Notes: generated from the sequence alone by a model not told the origin. A DNA stretch of 64,000 nt from Anaeramoeba flamelloides (GCA_027625915.1 JANTQA010000063.1:6529501-6593500), one strand, 5' to 3'; shown: positions 34,325-46,075, numbered from the stretch's first letter. Numbers and translations are program-made.

Positions 34325-35011
34325 CTGTTGTGCTAAACGATACAACCTTTGGCAAATTTGTATTCTTGTATATTTTGATTCTTGAGCTAATAAGCCCAAG
34401 CATAAGCCTGTTGTCTGAGAGGCTAATTCGCGGATTTGCAAATTTTCTGAAAACAATTGCGAGCCGATCCTTAAAAAAAATTGATCCAGGTAAACAATTA
34501 CCGTTTCAGGGACCGCACTTGCGATTTCTTTAAAAATTAACAACCCGGCAAATTGCTGCTTCTCTGATTGCTCGTTGTCAAGCCATTCGAGGGCTCTTTT
34601 AATCTCAAAGATAATAAATTCGACACCTAAAGTCGAAGAGCGCCGAACCAAATTGCCCAGAATCTGTGTCGTCACTTGGATGATTTTATTGTTCTGTGAT
34701 TTTAAGAGGTTGCCCAAATAGTTTGCAAGTCTTGTGATGTTTGTTGAATTATCTTCAACGTTGGCAGAAATTAGCTTGTCATATGCCAAAATGCCTCCTA
34801 GCTTGTGGTGCTCTTGGTTTGATTTAATCAATTGGAAAATGAATTGTTTGGTGTTGTGAAGAAACTCTTGAAGCGCGATTTGTGATAAGTGCCTTGTGTG
34901 TGTAAGAAGAAATTTCTCAAAATTGTCTGCTGCCTTTTTTTGTTTCTTAAGCTTGCGATCGTGGAAATTTTGAAAGATTGTTTGAAATTGGTTATTAATT
35001 GCTTTTTCCAT
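34325..35011 (-). CDS. TOR: TOR kinase, N-terminal exon 1
   Basis: This is the N-terminal HEAT region of the same TOR gene, 229 codons from ATG 35011 to the CAG|GTATTT donor. Diagnostic stretches are HHKLGGILAYDKLI, ITRLANYLGNLL and FEIKRALEWLDNEQ. Human mTOR has ERKGGILAIASLI, IGRFANYLRNLL and FEVKRALEWL in the same order and spacing. The ORF runs on to 34187 past the splice site as Phe-rich read-through. Exon 1 ends LYRLAQQ and joins GLLTHS of exon 2 with no phase change, filling the place of human residues around 225-245. With this exon the TOR gene spans 23129-35011 and encodes about 3100 residues, some 550 more than human mTOR, mostly as low-complexity inserts. Confidence 0.93.
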
Positions 35012-35727
35012 GCTTTTTGGTTTGATAAAACAAACAAAATTAATTCAATTACTGAGAATTAACCGAAATGAAATTCAGCCAAATAGATAGTTCCCTGGTG
35101 AAATGGAAATATTCTTCGGAACAAATTGGATGACAATTTGGTTTTTGTTACAAGACAGAACAAAAATTGAAAAAATGAGTGTTTTCGAGTATTTGATTGG
35201 GAAAAATTGACTTTTACTTTTCTCAAGGTTTCTTTTTTGGAATCACTTTGTTTCTGTTTTTCTATTATTATGTTGTTGTATTTAGTTTTTCACATTTTTT
35301 TTGAGACTTTTGTTTCTTGAACTTTTTGATTTCTCAATAACAAAGAAACTTATTCATAAAAACTTATTTCCTAAACACACTTGTCAGTACAAAACCCATT
35401 TCTTTTTGATTAACTACAAGAAGAGAAAATTTTGTTTGTTAAAAAATTCTTTATCAAAAATTTTATTGTGTTTTAATGCTTTGAAAAAGATCACTATTTG
35501 TTCAAACACAACTTAGATATACTCAAGTGTTGGGTTTGAATTATTATTTAATCTCTTCTATTTTTCCTTGGCTGGTATATTTATTTGAAAGGTGTGATGG
35601 ATTATTTTGATTGGAAGATCTGCTAGAATTTCTTTTCTGTGCCAATAATATGTATATTGACTTGTAGTTAATGTTGAGTCAAGAGATTTGGTAGAAATTT
35701 ATACTATTTTCTAAAAAAAAGTTCAAC

Positions 35728-36120
35728 AAGGTTTTTAATTGATAACATTTCTGTAATTGAAAATTCAAATCAATGAAAGAGAAGAAATAAATTAACTTTT
35801 GCTAATTATACTTTGTATTAATATCAAGCGAATCAGCAAATGGAATTTAAATCCTAATGATTTATCGAAATCATTAAAAGTTCTTTTGGAGATCTTAAAA
35901 ATAGTAAATTTTTTAAACAAATTTTTAATCATTGATCAATCAGAGAAAAACAAGCCCAAACAATAAAATATAGTATTAAAAAAACTTCTCTTGTTCGCAG
36001 AACACCATTTATCATTTATTTATTTTTTTTCTTTTATTCATTAATCTTACTTTTCATTTTTAGTATGGTTTGCTATTTTAAATCAGGTGAAACTTTTTTT
36101 ACTATAAGACTAGTTCTTTT
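35728..36120 (+). mobile_element. Element family D, copy D3 (degenerate)
   Basis: It shares with D1 and D2 the order TTTTTAATTG, TTGGAGATC, AATAGTAAATTTTTT, TTGATCAATCA and AGTATTAAAAAAACT. The terminal inverted repeats are worn beyond clear recognition. Confidence 0.55.
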
Positions 36121-36514
36121 AACTCAAAGAATGAAATAAAACCCATTCTTGGGGAAATATATTAGGTTACAAATAATCATAAATTTGATTAAACCAAATT
36201 AAATCAACTTTGGACAGAAAGAAAACAATTTATTTCAAATTGAAGACATTTTAACATTTGAAAATCAAAAATAAGAAAAAATTATTTTTGAACAGAATTT
36301 ACAATTGAAAATATGGTAATTTCAGCAAATTAAAAAAACAATTTAAATTCAAAAATAAATCAAGAAATTTATCTCTACCTTATTTAGATTAATCAATAAA
36401 ATTTTATTAAATAATAAATAATAAAAACAACTGATATTTAAAATTTTTCATTGAACTAAATATGTATATGTATGTATGTATGTATGTAATGAGTTATTGG
36501 ATTTCATAAATTTG

Positions 36515-36720
36515 AAGTGGTGTTAGACTTTTCAGGATTTAAAAGAAGAGAATAAAATCTTTTTTTTCCCTTAATTCTTTTAAATTCTGGAAAACTAAAG
36601 TTAGTGTTTTATTTGCCTTTAGAAATTACTAGAAAATTAAAGAAATTTTCTTATTGTTTCTAAAAATTAAAAAAAAAAAACATAGGCACTTTACGACCCT
36701 CTACTGTACTTGACAACACT
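36515..36720. repeat. J-module repeat cluster J6 (degenerate)
   Basis: A CAGGATTTAAAAGAAG / TTCTTTTAAATTCTGG palindrome is followed by a worn version of the ~73-bp palindrome. The tail is CATAGGCACTTTACGACC plus further CTCTAC/ACTTGAC units. Confidence 0.65.
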
Positions 36721-37831
36721 CAATAAAAATATTTCACAATAATTAAAAATCAAAATTATCATTACCATTCAAATAAATAAAGTTCTCCATCAAGTTCAAC
36801 AATTATAAAATTCAGAACATCTACTGATTTTTAAATAGATAATACAATAAATAAAATAAATATAAGATAATTTTACCTTTTTATATTAAAAATAATATTG
36901 GATAGAATTAAAGAAAATATAGTCTATTTTTTATTGGCATATACCCCCATTGAAAAAAGAAAAAGACGATTCAAAACAAAAACAAAATAAATCTTAAAAG
37001 AGAATTTTGAGTTTATTATGAAAAAATCCGTTTTTTTAAAATCATTAATTTTTATGTCTACCTTCAAGCAAGAAAAAATAGTAATATATGTTACCAATCA
37101 AATGGTTCAAATGTTCTGATAATTAAAGAGGGGTGTTATTAATGGGAAACAATTCATCATTATTTCAAGATTTACTAATGTAAGAATTTTACAAACACAC
37201 AAAACCCAAGTTGTAATTTTTTCTAAAAGAAAATAAAAAAAAAAAAATAGAAGAAATTTAAGTTCATAAATGAAAAATTAAAGAATTTTTTTTTTTTTTT
37301 TTTGAAAATTAAATGAATTAAACTAATGTATTTCACAACTATAGACCTCGCAATAAAAAAACCGAAAAAATTACATATCAAAAATAAACTGATTATTATA
37401 AAAGAACATAAGTGTGGAATAATAATTTTTTTATTGTATGGTTCAAGATCTAATTTACTTGGAATTTCAAGTGTTTAGTATTCCAATCCAAGAAATTTTT
37501 GTTTTGTTATAGGGATCTTTCAATGAAATTTTTTTCTTTATTTTTCTTTATTTTTTTCCTAATTTTTTTAGTAAAAAAATTGGAAAAAAACTTTCCAAAA
37601 AAGTAAAAAGAAAAATTTTTTATAATCCCGAGTTTATATATATATATATATATATAACTACACGTATGCTTGAATGACTTAATTTAAAGTCATGGTATTT
37701 TGGATTTGTTTTCATTTATTAATTATCTTGGATTCTATGATTTTAAACTTGGATTTCTGAAAGAAAATTTGAGTATATTACCAATTAGTTTGTAATTTTA
37801 CAAATTAATACGAAATGTAGGAATATATATA

Positions 37832-38568
37832 AACCCCAATTCAAAATTTTTAACACGTCAAAATTCGATTTGTGAAAAAAAAAACTTATTTAACCACTTC
37901 TCGAAGATTTACCAACTTAGAACCATTCACAAATTGAAATGTTAACACCTTTTTATAAAATAAAATACCCACAAAACAATAAATAAATAATTATCAATAC
38001 AAATAAATCATGGGTGTGTTAAAAATTTTGGAGAGAGCAAAACAAAAAAATAGATCAGTAAATTTGTTTAAATTCTATTATGAATATTGATCGATCAAAG
38101 GTTAGATACTACCAACTAATTTTATTTGAGTTCTTCTACAGTCAGTTTCGTTTTTAAGACACAAACGTTCTGCGAAATTTAAGGCACAAAAAAAATCTCA
38201 AATTAAGGCACATGATTTCAAATTCTAGTAAAATAATTTGTGAAAATTAAAATTCCAAAAAATTGTACTTTAAAATGAGATTTTTTTGTGCCTTAAATTT
38301 CGTTGAAAGTTTGTGCCTTAAATGTGAAACTGACTGTATTTGAAACAACTCAACTTTAACATAATATAAACCTTGTGGAAAATTTTTGATCCAACTGAAG
38401 CAAATTACGTTATTCAATTCAAAAAATGAAATGAAAACAAAAAATAAAAGATGAAAAAATGATTTCCATATTTTACAAAAAATCAAAATTATTTCAAATT
38501 TCAATGAAATCTTATTATTGTGATTGTTTGGAACGTTTGAGCTGTGTGGAAAATTTTGAATTTTAGTT
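37832..38568 (-). mobile_element. MITE family E, copy E4, interrupted by A1
   Basis: TA flanks both ends and the inverted termini are AACCCCAATTCAAAATTTTT and its partner ending GAATTTTAGTT. Without the inserted A1 element (198 bp plus a duplicated TA) the length is close to the 531 bp of E1 and E2. It runs opposite to E1 and is the copy most similar to it. Confidence 0.85.
38139..38336. mobile_element. MITE family A, copy A1 (198 bp), nested in E4
   Basis: The termini are CAGTCAGTTTCG on the left and the complement CGAAACTGACTG-like end on the right, with TA on both sides. The arms contain AAGGCACAAA...GAAATTTAAGGCAC and are largely complementary over most of their length, so the element could fold into one hairpin. 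No ORF. The uninterrupted site exists in E1 (near 7683-7695). Confidence 0.9.
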
Positions 38569-41500
38569 TATATATCAAAATTTATTTTTTTTATAATTGT
38601 GAATCTTTTTTTCTTTTCTTTTTTTGTTAGTTGATTTTTACATATGAGATACCCTATGTTTTTTTTTTTGTGTTATTTACAAATTTTAATATTGGGTTTA
38701 AATTATTTTTTTAATTTATTTTTTATTTCAATCACGTTTTAATTTTTTTTTTTTTTTTTGATATATTATTAGGTTTTCAACTTAAAGGGGGTGCAATTAC
38801 ATTATCCAGTTTTTTTTTTTTTTGGTGGAAAAAACTTCTCTTGTCGGAAATAAATCACTATGAGTACTCAATTTTTATAGAATTAAATAGTAACAAAGAG
38901 ATTTGAATTTTATTTGATTAATTGGGAATTGTGAAATAAAAAAATTGTTTTTCACTTTTCAAAAGGGAATTTTTGATAAAAAAACATTCAGAGTGTAATT
39001 TTGATTTCTTCACGAAATAAATAAAAATCTTTTTTTCTATAGAATGTTAAATAACCACTGTTTTTATTGTTTATTATTTTTCATTGTTTTTTTACTTTTA
39101 CTTTTGGAATTTTTGTTATAATAATTCATTTTTTCAGATTTTTATATGGGGAGATTGAAGTAATTTTGTTTTTTGAAGATCTTCATTTCCGGAAAACTTC
39201 TTTTTACAGTTGTTATACATTTTTTTCAGTTTTTTATTATATCAAAACAAAAATGATTGAAAAAAACTGGTGTCGCTAAGATCAAAAGGAAATTTTATGA
39301 AAAAAATTCTTTTCTTTTTTTAATCTTTTTTTAGATTTTTTCAAAAAGTTGGTTTTTCAAAACAAAGGTTTACCAATGCAGGTGCTCAATTGAAATTTTA
39401 TTTTTTTTGTGAAAATAGAAATTAAATAATTATTACAATATTTTAGTAAAAAATCAAGCTCAAAAATTTGTTAAATAACCACTGTTGAGATAAAAAAATA
39501 TTTTTTTTCAAACTTTTTCTGATTTTTGTTCTAAAAAGTGTTTTTAAGTGTTGTTTTCCAACTTTTTTGTTATTGATTTCTTTTTTTTATTGTTGTTGAA
39601 ATTAAAAGTTTTCGAGAGTGTGTTTATTTTTAAAAAGGGAATCTGTCTTGAGAATAATACTATCATTCCCAAAGTCATAAAAGAAATTTTATTTTCAAAG
39701 CTTTCTATGAAATATTATTTCTTCTAATTGAAAGAAAAATTGAAAGATCTTGATATAATCAAGTAAATCGATTTTTTTAGAGATTTGATTCTCTCTGATT
39801 ATGAAAAGTGTTGAAAATAAATTGATTTTTAAATAATTTGGTCATTGGCCATTCAATATTATCAAATTTTAATCAGATAAATATCTCCTAATTAACTAAT
39901 GATTCAATACAAACTATTTCTTTACTTAAGTATTCTTGTCCCGTCCAATAGAGGCACAAAAAAGAACCAAATAAAAAAAATAAAGTCTACAAATTTGCAA
40001 GATATGATTTAAAAACGATTGGTAGAAGGGAAAAGGGAAAGTGTTATGAATCTTCTTAATTATTTATTTTTCTAAAAAAACTTGGAAAAATTAAAATCAT
40101 TTTTGCTCATGTGGAAATACGAGCTTAAAAAATTTTTAAGAAACTTTTTTGATCCTTTTTATTGTTTTTTTTTGTATTTATTCAAATTGAAAGATTTTTT
40201 TGTTGTGGATTTTGGTGTTGATTTGTTGAAATTTGGTTGAATTAGATCTTTTTTATGAGGAGATTGATCTTGAAGATTGTTGAAAAAACACTTTGATAAT
40301 ATGATCTATTGTAAATATTGTTTGATTTGATGGTATTGTTAGTTGCAAAATAAAAAGATCCAAATTTTCATTTAGCTTTCCTAAAAACACATCTCTCAAT
40401 AATTAATATCAAACATCAAAAGTCCCAATTCTCTCAGATGGAAATTAATGATTTAAGCTGATTTTTTGAAATCAAAGTTCGAAATGTAACATGATTATTA
40501 AAATCTTTTTTGGAAAGCTGAATGAAAATTTTGTTCCATTTATTTTAAAACAAATAGTATAATTAAACTGAACGTATTTTTATATTGAACACAAAACAAA
40601 AACCGTAAATCACAGTTACTATTATATTCCAATTAAAAAATGAAAGTTTTGGGTTTACAATTCTAAAATATTTTTCTCTGTTTATAAGTTGAAGAAAATC
40701 TAAAGATCTTTACAACATCATTAGAAATTATTTTTAGACAACCAAGTAAACTTCCTTAGTTAACTTTTAGACAAAGTTTTTACTCTAGTAATTTGATTGT
40801 AACAGTAATTATTAATATTTATTTTGGAAATAAAAATAAAAATTTTCATTTATTAATTGCAAAATAGCATAAAAGAAAAAAAGAAAGCGTTTAAAAAAAA
40901 AAAAACAACTGTTATTAACAAAAACAAAACATACATTTTTCAAAAAAAAGGTTAAAATGAATGTGTTATTCAACACATTGTACTTTGACAAAAAAAAAAC
41001 GATTATTTCTTTGAACAAAATATAAATAATTGAAAACACAAAGATCGAACAAAACATTGATTACTGAACACATTATGATGGTAAAAAAAATTGAAGGTAG
41101 TCAAAAGTTAAAAATAAATTCTTACTTTCATGTTATAAGCCAAACGAATTTGGTCTGTAAATGAATAAATATTTTTGGAACTTATTTTTTTTAAAGTAGT
41201 ATAATTTGAAGATGAATACCCTTAACACAAATAATTCGAACCAAACCAAGATTAGTTCCAACCTTCAATTTGAGAAAAGAGTTTTGTTTTTAATTATTCA
41301 ATTATTTGGAATCTTGAAAATTTGATTGTTTTTCCATCAATACAAAAAATATCTAACAATTTTTACTCCATTTACAATTTTAAAAATTTTTATATAAAAG
41401 GCTTTAAGACTTTTTATTCATCTAAATGTTAGCAAACTCTGTAAAATTACTTTTCAATGAAAGGTTTCTTTCTCTTGAGTTTTTTTAAAGGTTGAGTTAT

Positions 41501-41992
41501 ATATTTGTAAAAATTGATATTTAACTCTAAAATTTATTGAATTTATTTGATTGAAAAAAAAAAACAAATTGAATACCTAAGGCACAAGTTCAGAGAGTCT
41601 TTTTAATTTCTGTACAATCACCAATAAAAAGAAAACAATATTTGATTTTTGTGATCTATTATTTTTAATTGTTACAAAAAAGTATGTTGCTTCAAAAAAC
41701 AAAAATTAACAATGACTGAATCGCAAAACTAAAGAGAGAAAATCTTTTTAATTGGTAACAACTAAAAAACTAATCTCTTGCTTTTATTTATAATAGAACC
41801 AAAGCAGGAATTATTTTTATGAGCAAAAACGCGAAAGAAAATTCCTTTTACTTCCTGTTTTAGGAAACTCGAAAGCTCAGGGATCCGAGGAAAGAATTGG
41901 TGAAGATTGGAAATTTCCACAAAAAAACAAGTGAAAAAATTCATTTTTTATTTATCAAAAAAGAAATAATCTCAACATACCAGTTTAACAAA

Positions 41993-42535
41993 ATGGGAAA
42001 TGAACTTCCAACGTCTGTTCCACACAAACCAATTAAAAGATACTTAAAAATTGTAAACAAACATACATCACCAATTGTTGTTTTAGATTCGAATTGTTGT
42101 TGGGTTGATGCAAATATCCCTTTTTTGAAGCTTGTTGTGGTTCCAAAGAAAAAAAAGCTGTTTCGTCTTGGGTTAGAACACTTGTTTCCAGAATCCCAAA
42201 GCAATTTAAAAAATACCACCACAACCGAACACTTTTTAATTTGGTTTCGTGAAACAAAAAAGTATTTTCTTTTTTATTACTCACCTAACTTTTAAATGAC
42301 CGTTTTTAACTTTAATTTCAAATCGTCTTAAATGAAACCTTATCTTTTCTTTTTTGTATTTTTATTTCTGATGCCTTTTGGGTTTTACCTTGGTTCTTAA
42401 ATTCTATATCTTTGTTATATTTTTTTTTTTTTTTCTCTCTTCTCTTCAAAAGAAATGGATCAAGATCAAACACAATCAATTTAGAATACCAAACACCTTC
42501 GCAAAAAAAAGGATGGGTTAATTGCAAATTAAAAT
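41993..42535 (+). CDS. PAS-like domain protein, first two exons
   Basis: The proposed start MGNELPTS (41993) has Gly at position 2 and is a plausible N-myristoylation signal. Exon 1 (41993-42261) gives SPIVVLDSNCCWVDANIPFL, which looks like the first strands and helix of a PAS domain (xxDxxGxxxxxNxxF), and then LEHLFPESQSN. The frame should stop soon, but GTATTT at 42262 and TTCTCTTCAAAAG at 42452 define a 191-bp intron. Splicing preserves phase and adds INLEYQTPSQKKGWVNCKLK (42453-42535), which suits the final PAS strands. A donor-like GTAACT follows at 42536. I found no later exon with confidence, so output domains are unknown. PAS assignment is by pattern, not by search. An upstream in-frame ATG at 41897 is less likely. 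Confidence 0.5.
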
Positions 42536-42899
42536 GTAACTTTTCATTTCGCTTAGTTTTAAAAATTATTAACTTTTCTCTTTTTTTTTTTTTTTTTTTT
42601 TATCAACATCATTCTTGTCTCTTTTTGATTTCTTTTGTCTAAATTTGAGAACTAATTTTCTTCACGAGGTACTTCATTCTTTTTCAACTTTGAATACACC
42701 TTCCTCAAGAAAAGAATTTTTTTTTTTTTTGAAGGATCTTTGACCGACAAAAAGCACAAAACCCAAAAAATACACAAAAGTCATCAAAAATATCAAAAAA
42801 ACTTTTTTGTGCCTGAAAATGCGTGTTTATTGAAACACCTGACAAAGGCACGACTCTTAAAAAGAAAAGACAACAACTAACCAAAACAAGTAATTAAAA

Positions 42900-42989
42900 T
42901 GTTTGAGACTTGGATTATATTTTCAATTGCAGTATGTCTCCTCTATGGGACTTATTCTCACTTTTGTTTTCTGACGAAACTGAACCAGG
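42900..42989 (+). CDS. Candidate first exon with a signal-anchor helix
   Basis: An ATG after an A-rich leader gives MFETWIIFSIAVCLLYGTYS and then HFCFLTKLNQ, followed by a good donor, CAG|GTGTGT at 42990. The first ~20 residues form one clear hydrophobic helix. If real, this is the start of a small membrane or secreted protein whose intron holds the ~1-kb palindrome 43042-44024. An open stretch at about 44063-44170 (IFGDETIEFHKIKLF, ending at AAAA|GTAAGT) might be a later exon, but its phase does not match directly. No family recognised. Confidence 0.35.
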
Positions 42990-43041
42990 TGTGTTTACTT
43001 GTGGTTTTGTATGACTTTTTCTTGACACGCTCATAATCACT

Positions 43042-44024
43042 TTACTGGGATTTGAATCATAAACTTGAAAAAATTTTCACTTCATCATCAATTTCCTTTT
43101 TCAAAGAGAGTTTTTAAACTACAAATTAGAATCGACTTCTTTGGGAACTCTATTATTTAACGAAAAATATTGAAAAGGAAGTGAAAATTTTTTCCCATTT
43201 AAAATCCAAACACTAGTAGTAAATTGAAAGTAGTCTAAATATTCCAAATTACCAAGTGTGTGATTGAGTAATTACTTTAAGGAGGATACACAATTGCTAA
43301 ATGGGTTTTAAGGTGTTTATTGGATGTAAAATGAATTTTACACTTCAAACAAGTGTAAATATGAAGGTTGTAAAAAATAGAGTTTTTACTATTTTCGAGA
43401 CAAATAAAGAGTTCCATGACTTACACCCAAATTTTTAGAATAGTGAATATAATTTCTGATTATCTTAATAGATTAATAATAATGTTAATCAAAAAATCGT
43501 TTGTTGAATACCAATTCTTTCTATTTTTTTAAAAAAATCATAATCCAAATAAAGTATTGGTATTTACCAAACAATTTTATATTGAAAAACCATTTGATCC
43601 CAAAAAATCAAAACTGAAGCTCTTTTTTACTCTTACCAAAATTTGGGTGTAAGTCATGGAACTCTTTATTTGTCTCGAAAATAGTAAAAACTCTATTTTT
43701 TACAACCTTCATATTTACACTTGTTTGAAGTGTAAAATTCATTTTACATCCAATAAACACCTTAAAACCCATTTAGCAATTGTGTATCACCCTTAAAGTA
43801 ATTACCCAATCACACACTTGGTGATAAGGGAAATTTAGTACTTTCAATTTACTACTAGTGTTTGGGATTATAAAAGGGAAAAAATTTTCACTTCCTTTTC
43901 CATATTTTTCGTAAAATAATAGAGTTCCCAAAGAAGTAGATTCTAATTTGAGAACTCTCTTTGAAAAAGTAAATGGAATGATGGAGTGAAAATTTTTTCA
44001 AGTTTATGAGTCAAATACCAGTAA
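43042..44024. repeat. Nearly 1-kb palindromic foldback element
   Basis: The left arm 43042-43435 and right arm 43640-44024 are reverse complements over about 390 bp, with only scattered differences and a few small indels, around a ~200-bp AT-rich spacer. Landmarks are AGTAGTAAATTGAAAGTA / complement, TAAAACCCATTTAGCAATTG / complement and GAGTTCCCAAAGAAGTAGAT / complement. The tips are TTACTGGG and a worn complement. No ORF fills the arms. A degenerate arm copy lies at about 8530-8760, so this is a dispersed family and not a cloning artefact. Target duplication unclear. Confidence 0.88.
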
Positions 44025-44516
44025 AAATAAAATTCAAACTTGTCTTCTTTCCTTTTCTCCTTCAAGTGTCTATTTTTGGTGATGAGACGATCGAATTTCA
44101 TAAAATTAAACTTTTTTGCACTTTGAATAAAAACTCAATAAAATCTGCCCTACAATTCATGCATCCAAAAGTAAGTTTCTCACCAAAAAAAAATGAGTTA
44201 TTCCCATCAAAATACTCACTTTTTGTGCCATTTTTTGGAAATAGTTTGACGGTTCTTGATGGTTTTTACTAAGGTTCTTAATCAAATTTCCAAAAAAAAT
44301 GTTTTTTTTTTTTTCACAACAGGATTTTTCTTGCAAAAAATACCACACACCAAAATCAAGAACAAAATTTCAAGAAATTTTTAAAATAAAAGACCTGTAA
44401 AAAACTGACCGTAATCTAATTAAAGCAGTATTGATGATTTAAGGACAAAGTTTGCAAATAAAATTCAAAGTAAAGAGGGTCAAACTAAAAGTGTTTAGAG
44501 TATAAAACCCGTCATG

Positions 44517-44720
44517 ATCATGAAAAAATATTTTCAAAAAAAAATTAAACATTTACTAATTTTTCACTTTTTAATAACATCACTTATAATAAACACTATT
44601 GGTTAATAAGAGATCTTGGATCAAAAATATTTTTAAAAATATTTTTTTAAATCAAGTTGAAAAATCCAATTTTTCAGGTTTTTCAATGATTTTTTTGAAT
44701 TTTAATAGTAAAATCCTCAT
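44517..44720 (+). repeat. Dispersed repeat H, copy H1
   Basis: Reverse-complement partner of 33680-33880, including AATAAACACTATTGGTTAAT, TTTTTCACTTTTTAATAA and AAAAATCCAATTTTTCAGGT. Confidence 0.6.
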
Positions 44721-44729
44721 AAAAAAATT

Positions 44730-44955
44730 TTTTTTATAACATCTAGATAACATTTTTGATAACAAAATTTCCTTTTACATGATGATTTTTTCAATATTTT
44801 TTTTAAAAAATATTCTTATAACAGGCTTATAACATGTTACAAAATTTATAACACATTTTATAACAAACATTTATGTTATAAAAGTTTTTATTATAAAATT
44901 CTATAACATTCTAAATGCTTATAACATGTTTACAACACGTTTATAACATTTAATA
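44730..44955 (+). repeat. Cluster of TTATAACA motifs
   Basis: Within about 220 bp the motif (T)TATAACA or its near variants TATAACAC/GATAACA occurs around ten times. Spacing is irregular, and TATGTTATAA appears once on the other strand. It could be a degenerate satellite or a protein-binding cluster. Confidence 0.55.
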
Positions 44956-45034
44956 AAAAACTTTTTTTATTAGGGAAAATTGAAAAAATTTTTCATTCAC
45001 AGTTAAGAGGTCATTTTTTTATATTTTAAAAGTA

Positions 45035-45604
45035 AACTCCATTCCACTCAAAGGGACCCAGCCAAAAATGAAAAAGTCACTTTATTTTTAAGAATCAAAC
45101 AAACTTAGATAGTTTAGAAATACGAGAAATAATAAACTTCATATTAGAGTAGATAATCATAAAAGAAAAGCCTGAATAAAACATAAATTTCAAAAAAAAA
45201 AAAAAAAAAGGTTAAAAAATTTTTGTGCCCTCTTAATTGGAACGCCTCGTGCAAAATTCTCAATTTCTTGAGGAAATTAAAATCGTTGACAATAAGATTT
45301 TTTACTTGTAAATGTATGAATTTTAAAAGAATATACAAAGCCCAACTTTTCTTAATGTTAATTTCGTTTTTCAAACATTTTTTTTTTTCAAATTATAAAA
45401 AAAAAAAAAATACAATAAAAAAAAGGAAAGAAAAAAAGAAAAAAAAAAAAGCAAAAAATACAAAAAAAAAAAATTTACTAAAATGAGAAAAAATAATTTC
45501 GATCTAAAAATTGAAAATTTAGTTTGAGAAGAATAATGAATTAAACTCATAGGATATGTTCTATTTCTTCAATAAAACTGGGCCCCTTTGACTGAAAAAG
45601 AGTT
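45035..45604 (+). mobile_element. Element family G, copy G1 (570 bp)
   Basis: Flanked by TA on both sides. The inverted ends are AACTCCATTCCACTCAAAGG and the complement of AACTCTTTTTCAGTCAAAGG. The interior carries a conserved block (CGTGCAAAATTCTCAATTTC) and long A tracts. The 87-codon ORF across it is repeated in G2, but only because the DNA is repeated. Confidence 0.8.
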
Positions 45605-45704
45605 TATTTTAAATCTTACAAATATCTTTCAAATAGGAAAATCAATTATTTGGACTATTAAAGAATTCTCTGTTCTTTAAAACTGAAAAAAATATTTTTT
45701 TCTT

Positions 45705-46075
45705 AAATTAAAAAAAACCGCTGTTAGCTTTTCTTAAGTTTTCTGTTTATTTGGAAAATCAATAGATTTTCGTTAGGTTTTTTTGAGTTTTCTATTTTAT
45801 AACGAAAATCTATTGATTTTCGTTAGTTTTTTTTGAGGTTTTCTATTTTATAACGAAAATCCATTGATTTTCGTTAGGTTTTTTTTACTTTTCGAAATAA
45901 ACCGAAAATTTATTAAAATTTTCGGTTTATTTCAAAAAGTAAAAAAAACCTAGAACACTTCACAAATAAATAGAAAACTCAAAAAAACCTAGAACACTTC
46001 ACATATAAAATAGAAAACCCCAAGAAAACCTAGGCACTCGAAGGCATTCTACAGCACTTGACGGAGCGGAATATT
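45705..46075. repeat. J-module repeat cluster J7 (best preserved)
   Basis: Three modules are in order: the AACGAAAATCTATTGATTTTCG palindrome unit repeated about three times (45750-45870); the ~73-bp palindrome 45877-45950 with only one or two mismatches between arms; and two CCTAGAACACTTCAC linkers. The tail is AGGCACTCGAAGGCATTCTA, then CAGCACTTGACGG. Confidence 0.82.

Larger units (their letters stand above)
35012..41992. other. Long intergenic region with D3, J6, E4 and A1 elements
   Basis: No gene is supported in 7 kb. The part beyond 35011 should hold the TOR promoter. Elements are D3 (about 35728-36120), J6 (about 36515-36720), a (TA)n run (37636-37656), and E4 with A1 nested in it (37832-38568). 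From 38.6 to 42 kb the DNA is AT-rich with T runs. ORFs there (39067, 40812) are Phe/Leu-rich by composition only. Confidence 0.5.

Noticed and set aside
34187-35011. A separate 274-codon gene next to TOR
   Set aside because: The first 229 codons are the TOR N-terminal exon. The rest is intron read-through after a CAG|GTATTT donor.
35301-41057. Scattered Phe/Tyr/Leu-rich ORFs of 70-85 codons
   Set aside because: Biased composition, no domains, no splice-site context, and expected by chance in DNA this AT-rich.
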